From: Balanoglossus misakiensis
Lineage: Eukaryota; Hemichordata
NCBI GenBank assembly: GCA_040954595.2
Contig: CM082596.2
Coordinates: 1,674,001 to 1,738,000 of the forward strand
Reading direction: 5' to 3'
Length of the DNA stretch: 64,000 bases
The notes beneath the pieces were generated by a model, which searched no databases, was not told where the DNA came from, and saw only the letters and a program-made list of their open reading frames with translations. A program made the position numbers and the translations under genes. Shown piece by piece: positions 1 to 11,600 of the stretch (position 1 is the stretch's first letter; every line of letters begins with the position of its first letter).

Positions 1-851
1 CTGGTCCGAGCTGTCAACGTTTGAATCAGCTGTAAGATACATCTGTCCATCTTTTCCCGATGCCATTTTTGCTTATGTGTAATTATGTATCAATGGCAAC
101 AATTATTTCTGTGAAGTAATAATTATATGATCATGTTAATTTCAACAATGATAAACTGTTCAAAAAGTGTTGTCATGCCTAGAAATACTACATGCATATG
201 TCTTTAATATCACTTTGATGTTGTTAGTTTCTGTAAATTGTTAATTTCAGCACTACCTGGTGCATTATCATATATGAAACATGTCCCTGGTGTTAAAACA
301 TCAAATGTGAAAGATCTTTCTCCACCTACGGAGATTTATTTCAATATTTCATAATGAGAGTTGATCAAAACTCTTCCTTTGTTGCACATTACGTCATTAC
401 ATCAGTTTTAATTATGATGTACATTGCAAGGGAAAACGTTTCCGGGGTCGTATACACGCAATCGCCGCCTGGGGGCGTTTGTCAGAGTTATTCGGCAAAG
501 GGCGAACTTGAACGCTAAAAAGCCCGTTATATTCGCTGACACTTTTCCCTGGCCATTATCACACTTACCTGTGAGATTCTTCCAAACAAAAGCTCCTTTG
601 TGTAGGTCCCATGATCAAGAAATCAATAGATCAAGAGGTGTTAAACGTGTTACTCCAGGTGCGTGCAGCTGTACTCGTTCCGGCTTGTGTAACCTTTGAC
701 CCCAGTCTCCAGCCCGAGTTCTTTTTGCACATACCCAAAGTTGAAAATTCTCTTTAATTCACTAAACGCAATTAAAACAAAATTAATACTTAATTTTGTG
801 CTAATTTATCAACCCTTTCCTTGATTTTTATAATTGAATCACGGCAAATGA
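1..851. other. No gene recognised
   Basis: AT-rich single-copy-looking DNA. The only sizeable open frame is a + strand frame at 424-699 (91 codons) in a slightly GC-richer patch. It has no recognisable domain, no flanking splice pattern and no family resemblance, so it is not called as a gene. Confidence 0.5.
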
Positions 852-946
852 ATTCGCTGAACACTGCGTCTCACGTGACTTGGTAGACGCCTATCTTCGT
901 GACGCGTCTTTTTGCCAAGTCACGTGAGACGCAGTGTTCAGCGAAT
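852..946. repeat. Perfect 32-bp inverted repeat (long hairpin)
   Basis: The left arm 852-883 and right arm 915-946 are exact reverse complements over 32 bases, with a 31-base spacer. The spacer adds a second short stem (agacgc at 885-890, gcgtct at 904-909). Both arms contain the E-box CACGTG (872-877 and 921-926). It could be a miniature foldback transposon, a hairpin-RNA source, or a paired binding site. No terminal duplication was confirmed. The pairing is seen directly; the function is unknown. Confidence 0.85.
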
Positions 947-1934
947 GGCTGTTCCCGCAATTTTTCACCGCCGCTGGTAGCATTTCCATTGGTACGCAAC
1001 CTCAAGTTCAAATTGAAGGTCACATACAAACCAATTTGGCGTCATGTCATTTCTGTAAATACTTAGAGATGAAATACTTTCAGATATGAAAGCTTACATT
1101 CCAGCCTCAACTCTGTATAGAAATTCTCTGACACTTTGATGTCAAGACATTTCAGTGAAAATATTTCCAGAAATCCTTTTGAGAAAATTATGGTTGTTTT
1201 CAGTCTGCTAAGAAAGAATGTTAATATTTGCTGCCAAAAGTGTATGTGGGTGCCAGTTTTACATCTGTAATGCAGGTTTTAAAAAAGTCTTCTGCATTTA
1301 CATAAAAGTATGTACATGTACACATGACAATGAAAGTTTATTTTATAGTGCATTTATTTTTTATTTTTGCCGACATGCATCGTTTCCAGACGTTTCCTGA
1401 TAGCTGATGGATGTCACGTACAAAGTTTATGACCTTACGACCTGTAATCGATACTGATAAGAACTTCATAGCAAACTTGTAGCAAACTTGATACAGTTTA
1501 CGTAGTACAGTCGCACTCTTGGGAATAGCAAGTTACGTGGTGATATCACGCCTATATTATCGGACTCGGCTGCGCAGGCAGTGAACTACCGTGACTCCAG
1601 TTTCTTCTGAAACCAACCCTGTCCATGAATACCTCTGTACCAGCAGTCTCAGTTTTGTTGAAAAAAACCCAATTGAACTTTTAATAAAGTTTCAACTGCA
1701 AATTTCTTGGATAAGACTAAAAAACAGTTGACAGTATTCTCCGTACAGCATGCTTTTGGTCAAAGGGTCACTCATAAGGTGACGTTCAAGAATGGGACCC
1801 CAAGCCAGACTACAGTTGAACTTAGAATTAACTCCCTTGCTTTTAGAAATACCCTATGGATTTTATACATTGGGGAACAAGTTTTCTCAAATTCACTCGT
1901 AGTATGCGTGGGCGGGAACAGCTCGGACGCTCAC
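947..1934. other. No gene recognised
   Basis: AT-rich sequence with only short open frames (for example 1218-1400 and 1707-1964 on +) that show no conserved features. Nothing else is supported here. Confidence 0.5.
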
Positions 1935-2211
1935 TTGGCACACTGTTGCAATTTTTTTCAGTGATGTTGCAGCTCCATCAGCAATGAAAAGATTACCTCT
2001 GCGTGACCCCTGATTGTTCGTGCGCGATTGGCACACTGTTGCAATTTTATTCAGTGAGGTTGCAGCTCCATCAGCAATGAAAAGATTACCTCTGCGTGAC
2101 CCCTGATTGTTCGTGCGCGATTGGCACACTGTTGCAATTTTATTCAGTGAGGTTGCAGCTCCACGCAATGAAAAGATAACCTCTACGTGACCCCTGATTG
2201 TTCGTGCGCGA
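1935..2211. repeat. Three-copy 93-bp tandem repeat
   Basis: Near-identical units start at 1935, 2028 and 2121, each opening with ttggcacactgttgcaattt and closing with gttcgtgcgcga. The third copy is about 2 bases shorter. A pyrimidine (CT) tract follows directly at about 2212-2236. The unit length is divisible by three, which is why a minus-strand frame stays open across the copies (1893-2237). That open frame is a by-product of the repeat, not a gene. Confidence 0.9.
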
Positions 2212-2453
2212 TCTCTCTTTCTCTCCCTCTCTCTCATTCAACGGCTTTCAGTCCAAAACAGACATAAAAGTTCTTTTTATTGAGAAATCAGGAAATAAAA
2301 TACTGCATAGCAGTGACCTTGTTTTATGAATTGGTTCTTTTGTCTCTTATGTTTTATTGGCCGTGAAAAAAAAAAATGTTATGTTAAATACGGGGAAAGG
2401 CTTAACTGTATTTCAATTATGCAGTTAAAAAACAACTACTTTTGTTTATCTAG

Positions 2454-2627
2454 CACATAGCAATGACTTTACGGCACCGAGCTGATGATCGCTGGGTCAA
2501 CTTGCTCCATCTTACCACAGATGGAGAACCAACGGGAAAGAGGAAAGCAGACATTCTGGCGTCCGGTGAAGGCGGGAAGAAAACTTCCAGCAAAGAGCTG
2601 AGTGTTCCCGCTCGAATGAGCTACTAA
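2454..2627 (+). other. Candidate last exon / short unknown ORF
   Basis: A good splice acceptor (tttgtttatctag, ending 2453) precedes an open stretch. It can be read from ATG 2463 to TAA 2625-2627 as 54 residues, rich in charged residues and containing GKRK and GEGGKKTSSK. It is GC-richer than its surroundings. No upstream exon that would join it was found and no family was recognised. It may be a real 3' exon, a degraded gene piece or chance. Confidence 0.25.
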
Positions 2628-2633
2628 GGCGGT

Positions 2634-2750
2634 GATTGGTTAAATAAAGAGGGAAAAGGCGATTGGTGGAAATGCAATGCAACCTCGTCCTCAGCCGATT
2701 TAAACCCCGCTCAATGAGAGCTATACCTTATCGATAACACAGGTACGTGC
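2634..2750 (+). promoter_or_regulatory. Promoter-like cluster with splice donor
   Basis: Two inverted CCAAT boxes (gattggt at 2634-2640 and 2661-2667) are followed by a TTTAAA element at about 2699-2704. About 40 bases later comes a strong donor-like junction, CAG then GTACGT at 2743. The order and spacing resemble a promoter followed by a very short non-coding first exon. No downstream coding exon was identified. Confidence 0.3.
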
Positions 2751-3389
2751 GGACAAATTTTCGTCAATCCCTTGGTTTTGGCATTAGCGTTTGTGCGGGG
2801 ATATTAAAATCTCGCGCACTCGGTACACTCCCAAACCCCGTAATCCACATCTAAAATGCATGGCCGGCCGCGCGGCCCGTGGGCGTGTCCAACATACACA
2901 AGCTTACTCGTGATTGACCAATACAATCACAATAAAATATATGAAGTTATGAACGCACCATTTAAGGTCATTCATGAATTATTAATTTTTTTTTCGAGTA
3001 TAAAAGCTATTGCGCAAGATATTGGCACTTGCTGCTCGTCTCCTATTCTGTAAGTATACATATATTTCAGTCTTATTCTATTTTTTGGGGTTTTTATATA
3101 CTTGTTGGTTCTGGAAACCTCGCCTGAAATCGTTACTAGTGCATGAAGTGAGTGCTACAGACTCACTCTTTAACATGTTTAGTCAGCGTTAACGGTAGCA
3201 CTATGCAAAAATTGAACAAGTTACCAAACTTTGTCGTTTGGGACGTCGTCGTCCAAAAAAAGTGCAGAGCCATCGTAGAGCCCTCCCGCTTTGCCCTAAA
3301 ACACTGAGTACCACAGTCGTCCGTTTTGTCAAAATGTAAAGCGAGGTAGAGAGCACTGTCTACAATATAACCTTAGAATGTAAATTTTA

Positions 3390-3766
3390 GTTTTATTTGT
3401 AAAAAAATCGTCCATTATTTTTGAATTCAAAACATTTAACGACTTGGAGAAATGGCGCGCACACGTGGTCGTCGCGTCGATTGTCTGCTTCCAAAACGCG
3501 ATGCTCCCGCGTGGCTAGTCTTGCTCCAAGACTGTGTGATACTGAAAAAGAAATGCGCGTCCGCGTTGCGTATAGAACAGGACGCGACGCTAATCTGGCG
3601 GCGCGTCCACGTACGCTGACGCAGTTCCGAAAGTTCCATAGGCACAGCGACTGCTTAGAGTCTACCGCGTGGCCACAAAACAATAAAGCGCAATTTTCAA
3701 CCCAGAATGAAAAATGTGGTTTTATTTATAAAGTTTCCGTAGATTATTTTTGAATTCAAAACATTT
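3390..3766. repeat. 47-bp direct repeats flanking a GC-rich island
   Basis: The left copy (3390-3437) and right copy (3720-3766) share the tail attatttttgaattcaaaa plus a similar head, ttttattt(g/a)ta. They bracket about 280 bases that are strikingly rich in CG dinucleotides. Several overlapping open frames occur in this island on both strands, as expected from GC richness, and none is recognisable. It could be a small composite insertion or a solo-repeat remnant. Confidence 0.5.
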
Positions 3767-4012
3767 GTATCAATTCAACTTTCAAGATTTAGTGATTTGT
3801 AAAGTTAGTGCTGCGACATGCGGTCCTGTTTATTGGTGTAGAGTGTTACTTTACTGACCATTTGTCGGATTCGAACCACGGTACACCACGGCCACTTATG
3901 TTTGAATTTAATTTTCAATATTTCTAGTATTTCAATATTTAAGCGTTCGCCTCTCATTTTAGTCATTTCAGGTCTGCCGAAATTGAAATACCAAGGCCAT
4001 ATCGGGGGAAAA

Positions 4013-4175
4013 AAGATGGCGCCAACTTGAGGAGGAACTCTCGACGGTGATGACGTCATGGTCTCTGCATATGGGTTTCAACCAATCAGAGGTAGGCAAC
4101 TACATGTGACATAATTCGATCTTCTGATTGGTCCACAGTTTTAATTACAAGTAGAAGTCGTATATATTGAGACAG
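4013..4175 (+). promoter_or_regulatory. Promoter-like cluster: CRE, CCAAT pair, TATA
   Basis: A YY1-like AAGATGGCGCC lies at 4014-4024 and a full palindromic CRE (TGACGTCA) at 4051-4058. An exact 10-bp inverted pair of CCAAT boxes follows: ACCAATCAGA at 4081-4090 and TCTGATTGGT at 4123-4132. A TATA element (tatatatt) lies at about 4163-4170. A start site 25-30 bases later would fall at the first unit of the tandem array. The motifs are seen directly; promoter activity is inference. Confidence 0.45.
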
Positions 4176-4189
4176 GGATATTAATAATA

Positions 4190-5535
4190 CAAGTTTGGAG
4201 ATTAGGAAAGTGTGTTGGGTTAATAATGGGTAAAATATAAAAATGGGTTATGTAAAATGTGTAAAAAAACTTTCCCTTCTCCCAAAGGAGATTAGGAAAG
4301 TGTGGTGGGTTAAGAATGGGTAAAATATTAAAAATGGGTTATGTAAAATGGGAAAATAATTTAAAAAATGGGTTATGTAAAATGTGTAAAAAAACTTTCC
4401 CTTCTCCCAAAGAAGATTAGGAAAGTGTGTCTGGTTAAGAATGGGTAAAATATTAAAAATGGGTTATGTAAAATGGGAAAATAATATTAAAAATGGGTTA
4501 TGTAAAATGGGAATATAAACTTTCCCTTCTCCCAAAGGAGATTAGGAAAGTGTCTGGTTAAGAATGGGTAAAATATTAAAAATGGGTTATGTAAAATGGG
4601 AAAATAATATTAAAAATGGGTTATGTAAAATGGGAATATAACCTTTAGGAAAGTGTGTTGGGTTAAGAATGGGTAAAATATTAAAAATGGGTTGTGTAAA
4701 ATGGGAAAAAAAACTTTCCCTTCTCCCAAAGGAGATTAGGAAAGTGTGTTGGGTTAAGAATGGGTAAAATATTAAAAAGGGGTTATGTAAAATGGGAAAA
4801 TAATATTAAAAATGGGTTATGTAAAATGGGAATATAAACTTTCCCTTCTCCCAAAGGAGATTAGGAAAGTGTGTTGGGTTAAGAATGGGTAAAATATTAA
4901 AAATGGGTCATGTAAAATGTGTAAAAAAACTTTCCCTTCTCCCAAAGGAGATAAGGAAAGTGTGTTGGGTTAAGAATGGGTAAAATATTAAAAAGGGGTT
5001 ATGTAAAATGGGAAAATAATATTAAAAATGGGTTATGTAAAATGGGAATATAAACTTTCCCTTCTCCCAAAGGAGATTAGGAAAGTGTGTTGGGTTAAGA
5101 ATGGGTAAAATATTAAAAATGGAAGAATGGGTAAAATATTAAAAATGGGTCATGTAAAATGTGTAAAAAAAACTTTCCCTTCTCCCAAAGGAGATTAGGA
5201 ATGTGTGTTGGGTTAAGAATGGGTAAAATATTAAAAATGGGTCATGTAAAATGGGAAAATAATATTAAAAATGGTTATGTAAAATGGGAATATAAACTTT
5301 CCCTTCTCCCAAAGGAGATTAGGAAAGTGTGTTGGGTTAAAAATGGGTAAAATATTAAAAATGGGTTATGTAAAATGTGTAAAAAAAACTTTCCCTTCTC
5401 CCAAAGGAGATTAGGAAAGTGTGTTGGGTTAAGAATAGGTAAAATAAAAAATGGGTTATGTTAAATGTGTAAAAAAACTTTCCCTTCTCTCAAAGGAGAT
5501 TAGGAAAATGTGTTGGGTAAAATAGTAAAAATAAT
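4190..5535. repeat. AT-rich minisatellite array, about 11 irregular units
   Basis: Units of variable length (roughly 80-130 bases) recur about 11 times. Each contains gattaggaaagtgtgttggg, one or two copies of ttaaaaatgggttatgtaaa, and a closing ctttcccttctcccaaagga. Length differences come mainly from one or two copies of the inner ATGGGTTATGTAAAATG sub-repeat, so the array has two levels of repetition. Stop codons are frequent, and the short open frame at 5159-5350 is a repeat artefact. Confidence 0.9.
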
Positions 5536-5649
5536 AATAAGTTGTGTTGAAAGATGGTTGGAATATTGGCTATGCATGTTGCTGATTGTATACAGGTTTT
5601 CTCTATGAATGACCCGGCAGATAGTTTAACAAGTTATCTATTCTTCATT

Positions 5650-8600
5650 TCAGGCATAAGTAGATTACTAGTATTTTGTAGAGTCATTTCAGGTACTGGA
5701 AGTTTGAAGATCGCAAGAAGAAAAGCAGAATTGGGGTCTGTAATTTAACTTGATTAATCGCTGGAGCTCTCCGGAAGCCCAGAGCTTCCGGACAGCTCCA
5801 ACGATTCGGTATTCATTAAAAGTGACCGCGGATGATACAGTTGAAATGCTGAGCTGACTTTGATGCCTGTGAAATCTATTAACCATATCTCTCGTATTCT
5901 TAGTCTTTTTAGAGTCATTTCAGGTGCTAGAAGTTTGAAGATAGAAGTTTGTCAAGAGCGGCTAGCAGAATTGGGGTCTGTAACGATCAATCGTTGGAGC
6001 TCTCCGGAAGCCCAGAGCTTCCGGACAGCTCCAACGATTCGGTATTCATTAAAAGTGACCGCGGATGATACAGTTGAAATGCTGAGCTGACTTTGATGCC
6101 TGTGAAATCTATTAACCATATCTCTCGTATTCCTAGTCTTTTTAGAGTCATTTCAGGTGCTAGAAGTTTGAAGATAGAAGTTTGTCAAGACCATGCAGGA
6201 GCGGCTAGCAGAATTGGGGTCTGTAACGATCAATCGTTGGAGCTCTCCGGAAACCCAGAGCTTCCGGACAGTTCCAACGATTTGGTATAATTCATTAAAA
6301 GTGACCGCGGATGATACAGTTGAAATGCTGAGCTGACTTTGATGCCTGTGAAATCTATTAACCATATCTCTCGTATTCCTAGTCTTTTTAGAGTCATTTC
6401 AGGTGCTAGAAGTTTGAAGATAGAAGTTTGTCAAGACCATGCAGGAGCGGCTAGCAGAATTGGGGTCTGTAACGATCAATCGTTGGAGCTCTCCGGAAAC
6501 CCAGAGCTTCCGGACAGTTCCAACGATTTGGTATAATTCATTAAAAGTGACCGCGGATGATACAGTTGAAATGCTGAGCTGACTTTGATGCCTGTGAAAT
6601 CTATTAACCATATCTCTCGTATTCCTAGTCTTTTTAGAGTCATTTCAGGTGCTGGAAGTTTGAAGATAGAAGTTTGTCAAGACCATGCAGGAGCGGCTAG
6701 CAGAATTGGGGTCTGTAACGATCAATCGTTGGAGCTCTCCGGAAACCCAGAGCTTCCGGACAGTTCCAACGATTCGGTATTCATTAAAAGTGACCGCGGA
6801 TGATACAGTTGAAATGCTGAGCTGACTTTGATGCCTGTGAAATCTATTAACCATATCTCTCGTATTCCTAGTCTTTTTAGAGTCATTTCAGGTGCTAGAA
6901 GTTTGAAGATAGAAGTTTGTCAAGACCATGCAGGAGCGGCTAGCAGAATTGGGGTCTGTAACGATCAATCGTTGGAGCTCTCCGGAAGCCCAGAGCTTCC
7001 GGACAGTTCCAACGATTTGGTATAATTCATTAAAAGTGACCGCGGATGATACAGTTGAAATGCTGAGCTGACTTTGATGCCTGTGAAATCTATTAACCAT
7101 ATCTCTCGTATTCCTAGTCTTTTTAGAGTCATTTCAGGTGCTAGAAGTTTGAAGATAGAAGTTTGTCAAGACCATGCAGGAGCGGCTAGCAGAATTGGGG
7201 TCTGTAACGATCAATCGTTGGAGCTCTCCGGAAACCCAGAGCTTCCGGACAGTTCCAACGATTTGGTATAATTCATTAAAAGTGACCGCGGATGATACAG
7301 TTGAAATGCTGAGCTGACTTTGATGCCTGTGAAATCTATTAACCATATCTCTCGTATTCCTAGTCTTTTTAGAGTCATTTCAGGTGCTGGAAGTTTGAAG
7401 ATAGAAGTTTGTCAAGACCATGCAGGAGCGGCTAGCAGAATTGGGGTCTGTAACGATCAATCGTTGGAGCTCTCCGGAAACCCAGAGCTTCCGGACAGTT
7501 CCAACGATTCGGTGTTCATTAAAAGTGACCGCGGATGATACAGTTGAAATGCTGAGCTGACTTTGATGCCTGTGAAATCTATTAACCATATCTCTCGTAT
7601 TCCTAGTCTTTTTAGAGTCATTTCAGGTGCTAGAAGTTTGAAGATAGAAGTTTGTCAAGACCATGCAGGAGCGGCTAGCAGAATTGGGGTCTGTAACGAT
7701 CAATCGTTGGAGCTCTCCGGAAACCCAGAGCTTCCGGACAGTTCCAACGATTTGGTATAATTCATTAAAAGTGACCGCGGATGATACAGTTGAAATGCTG
7801 AGCTGACTTTGATGCCTGTGAAATCTATTAACCATATCTCTCGTATTCCTAGTCTTTTTAGAGTCATTTCAGGTGCTGGAAGTTTGAAGATAGAAGTTTG
7901 TCAAGACCATGCAGGAGCGGCTAGCAGAATTGGGGTCTGTAACGATCAATCGTTGGAGCTCTCCGGAAACCCAGAGCTTCCGGACAGTTCCAACGATTCG
8001 GTATTCATTAAAAGTGACCGCGGATGATACAGTTGAAATGCTGAGCTGACTTTGATGCCTGTGAAATCTATTAACCATATCTCTCGTATTCCTAGTCTTT
8101 TTAGAGTCATTTCAGGTGCTAGAAGTTTGAAGATAGAAGTTTGTCAAGACCATGCAGGAGCGGCTAGCAGAATTGGGGTCTGTAACGATCAATCGTTGGA
8201 GCTCTCCGGAAACCCAGAGCTTCCGGACAGTTCCAACGATTTGGTATAATTCATTAAAAGTGACCGCGGATGATACAGTTGAAATGCTGAGCTGACTTTG
8301 ATGCCTGTGAAATCTATTAACCATATCTCTCGTATTCCTAGTCTTTTTAGAGTCATTTCAGGTGCTAGAAGTTTGAAGATAGAAGTTTGTCAAGACCATG
8401 CAGGAGCGGCTAGCAGAATTGGGGTCTGTAACGATCAATCGTTGGAGCTCTCCGGAAACCCAGAGCTTCCGGACAGTTCCAACGATTCGGTGTTCATTAA
8501 AAGTGACCGCGGATGATACAGTTGAAATGCTGAGCTGACTTTGATGCCTGTGAAATCTATTAACCATATCTCTCGTATTCCTAGTCTTTTTAGAGTCATT

Positions 8601-11600
8601 TCAGGTGCTAGAAGTTTGAAGATAGAAGTTTGTCAAGACCATGCAGGAGCGGCTAGCAGAATTGGGGTCTGTAACGATCAATCGTTGGAGCTCTCCGGAA
8701 ACCCAGAGCTTCCGGACAGTTCCAACGATTCGGTGTTCATTAAAAGTGACCGCGGATGATACAGTTGAAATGCTGAGCTGACTTTGATGCCTGTGAAATC
8801 TATTAACCATATCTCTCGTATTCCTAGTCTTTTTAGAGTCATTTCAGGTGCTAGAAGTTTGAAGATAGAAGTTTGTCAAGACCATGCAGGAGCGGCTAGC
8901 AGAATTGGGGTCTGTAACGATCAATCGTTGGAGCTCTCCGGAAACCCAGAGCTTCCGGACAGTTCCAACGATTCGGTGTTCATTAAAAGTGACCGCGGAT
9001 GATACAGTTGAAATGCTGAGCTGACTTTGATGCCTGTGAAATCTATTAACCATATCTCTCGTATTCCTAGTCTTTTTAGAGTCATTTCAGGTGCTAGAAG
9101 TTTGAAGATAGAAGTTTGTCAAGACCATGCAGGAGCGGCTAGCAGAATTGGGGTCTGTAACGATCAATCGTTGGAGCTCTCCGGAAACCCAGAGCTTCCG
9201 GACAGTTCCAACGATTCGGTATTCATTAAAAGTGACCGCGGATGATACAGTTGAAATGCTGAGCTGACTTTGATGCCTGTGAAATCTATTAACCATATCT
9301 CTCGTATTCCTAGTCTTTTTAGAGTCATTTCAGGTGCTAGAAGTTTGAAGATAGAAGTTTGTCAAGACCATGCAGGCGCGGCTAGCAGAATTGGGGTCTG
9401 TAACGATCAATCGTTGGAGCTCTCCGGAAGCCCAGAGCTTCCGGACAGTTCCAACGATTTGGTATAATTCATTAAAAGTGACCGCGGATGATACAGTTGA
9501 AATGCTGAGCTGACTTTGATGCCTGTGAAATCTATTAACCATATCTCTCGTATTCCTAGTCTTTTTAGAGTCATTTCAGGTGCTAGAAGTTTGAAGATAG
9601 AAGTTTGTCAAGACCATGCAGGAGCGGCTAGCAGAATTGGGGTCTGTAACGATCAATCGTTGGAGCTCTCCGGAAACCCAGAGCTTCCGGACAGTTCCAA
9701 CGATTCGGTGTTCATTAAAAGTGACCGCGGATGATACAGTTGAAATGCTGAGCTGACTTTGATGCCTGTGAAATCTATTAACCATATCTCTCGTATTCCT
9801 AGTCTTTTTAGAGTCATTTCAGGTGCTAGAAGTTTGAAGATAGAAGTTTGTCAAGACCATGCAGGAGCGGCTAGCAGAATTGGGGTCTGTAACGATCAAT
9901 CGTTGGAGCTCTCCGGAAACCCAGAGCTTCCGGACAGTTCCAACGATTCGGTGTTCATTAAAAGTGACCGCGGATGATACAGTTGAAATGCTGAGCTGAC
10001 TTTGATGCCTGTGAAATCTATTAACCATATCTCTCGTATTCCTAGTCTTTTTAGAGTCATTTCAGGTGCTAGAAGTTTGAAGATAGAAGTTTGTCAAGAC
10101 CATGCAGGAGCGGCTAGCAGAATTGGGGTCTGTAACGATCAATCGTTGGAGCTCTCCGGAAACCCAGAGCTTCCGGACAGTTCCAACGATTCGGTGTTCA
10201 TTAAAAGTGACCGCGGATGATACAGTTGAAATGCTGAGCTGACTTTGATGCCTGTGAAATCTATTAACCATATCTCTCGTATTCCTAGTCTTTTTAGAGT
10301 CATTTCAGGTGCTAGAAGTTTGAAGATAGAAGTTTGTCAAGACCATGCAGGAGCGGCTAGCAGAATTGGGGTCTGTAACGATCAATCGTTGGAGCTCTCC
10401 GGAAACCCAGAGCTTCCGGACAGTTCCAACGATTCGGTATTCATTAAAAGTGACCGCGGATGATACAGTTGAAATGCTGAGCTGACTTTGATGCCTGTGA
10501 AATCTATTAACCATATCTCTCGTATTCCTAGTCTTTTTAGAGTCATTTCAGGTGCTAGAAGTTTGAAGATAGAAGTTTGTCAAGACCATGCAGGCGCGGC
10601 TAGCAGAATTGGGGTCTGTAACGATCAATCGTTGGAGCTCTCCGGAAGCCCAGAGCTTCCGGACAGTTCCAACGATTTGGTATAATTCATTAAAAGTGAC
10701 CGCGGATGATACAGTTGAAATGCTGAGCTGACTTTGATGCCTGTGAAATCTATTAACCATATCTCTCGTATTCCTAGTCTTTTTAGAGTCATTTCAGGTG
10801 CTAGAAGTTTGAAGATAGAAGTTTGTCAAGACCATGCAGGAGCGGCTAGCAGAATTGGGGTCTGTAACGATCAATCGTTGGAGCTCTCCGGAAACCCAGA
10901 GCTTCCGGACAGTTCCAACGATTTGGTATAATTCATTAAAAGTGACCGCGGATGATACAGTTGAAATGCTGAGCTGACTTTGATGCCTGTGAAATCTATT
11001 AACCATATCTCTCGTATTCCTAGTCTTTTTAGAGTCATTTCAGGTGCTAGAAGTTTGAAGATAGAAGTTTGTCAAGACCATGCAGGAGCGGCTAGCAGAA
11101 TTGGGGTCTGTAACGATCAATCGTTGGAGCTCTCCGGAAACCCAGAGCTTCCGGACAGTTCCAACGATTTGGTATAATTCATTAAAAGTGACCGCGGATG
11201 ATACAGTTGAAATGCTGAGCTGACTTTGATGCCTGTGAAATCTATTAACCATATCTCTCGTATTCCTAGTCTTTTTAGAGTCATTTCAGGTGCTAGAAGT
11301 TTGAAGATAGAAGTTTGTCAAGACCATGCAGGAGCGGCTAGCAGAATTGGGGTCTGTAACGATCAATCGTTGGAGCTCTCCGGAAACCCAGAGCTTCCGG
11401 ACAGTTCCAACGATTCGGTGTTCATTAAAAGTGACCGCGGATGATACAGTTGAAATGCTGAGCTGACTTTGATGCCTGTGAAATCTATTAACCATATCTC
11501 TCGTATTCCTAGTCTTTTTAGAGTCATTTCAGGTGCTGGAAGTTTGAAGATAGAAGTTTGTCAAGACCATGCAGGAGCGGCTAGCAGAATTGGGGTCTGT

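Noticed and set aside
1893-2237. Minus-strand 114-codon ORF with internal repeats
   Set aside because: It is open only because the 93-bp tandem unit is divisible by three.
3855-3900. tRNA-like B-box (GGTTCGAATCC on the minus strand)
   Set aside because: No acceptor stem or correctly spaced A-box around it. At most a remnant of a tRNA-derived short repeat.
4190-5535. Minisatellite as a CRISPR-like array
   Set aside because: The genome is eukaryotic, the repeats lack unique spacers of constant length, and the unit has inner sub-repeats.
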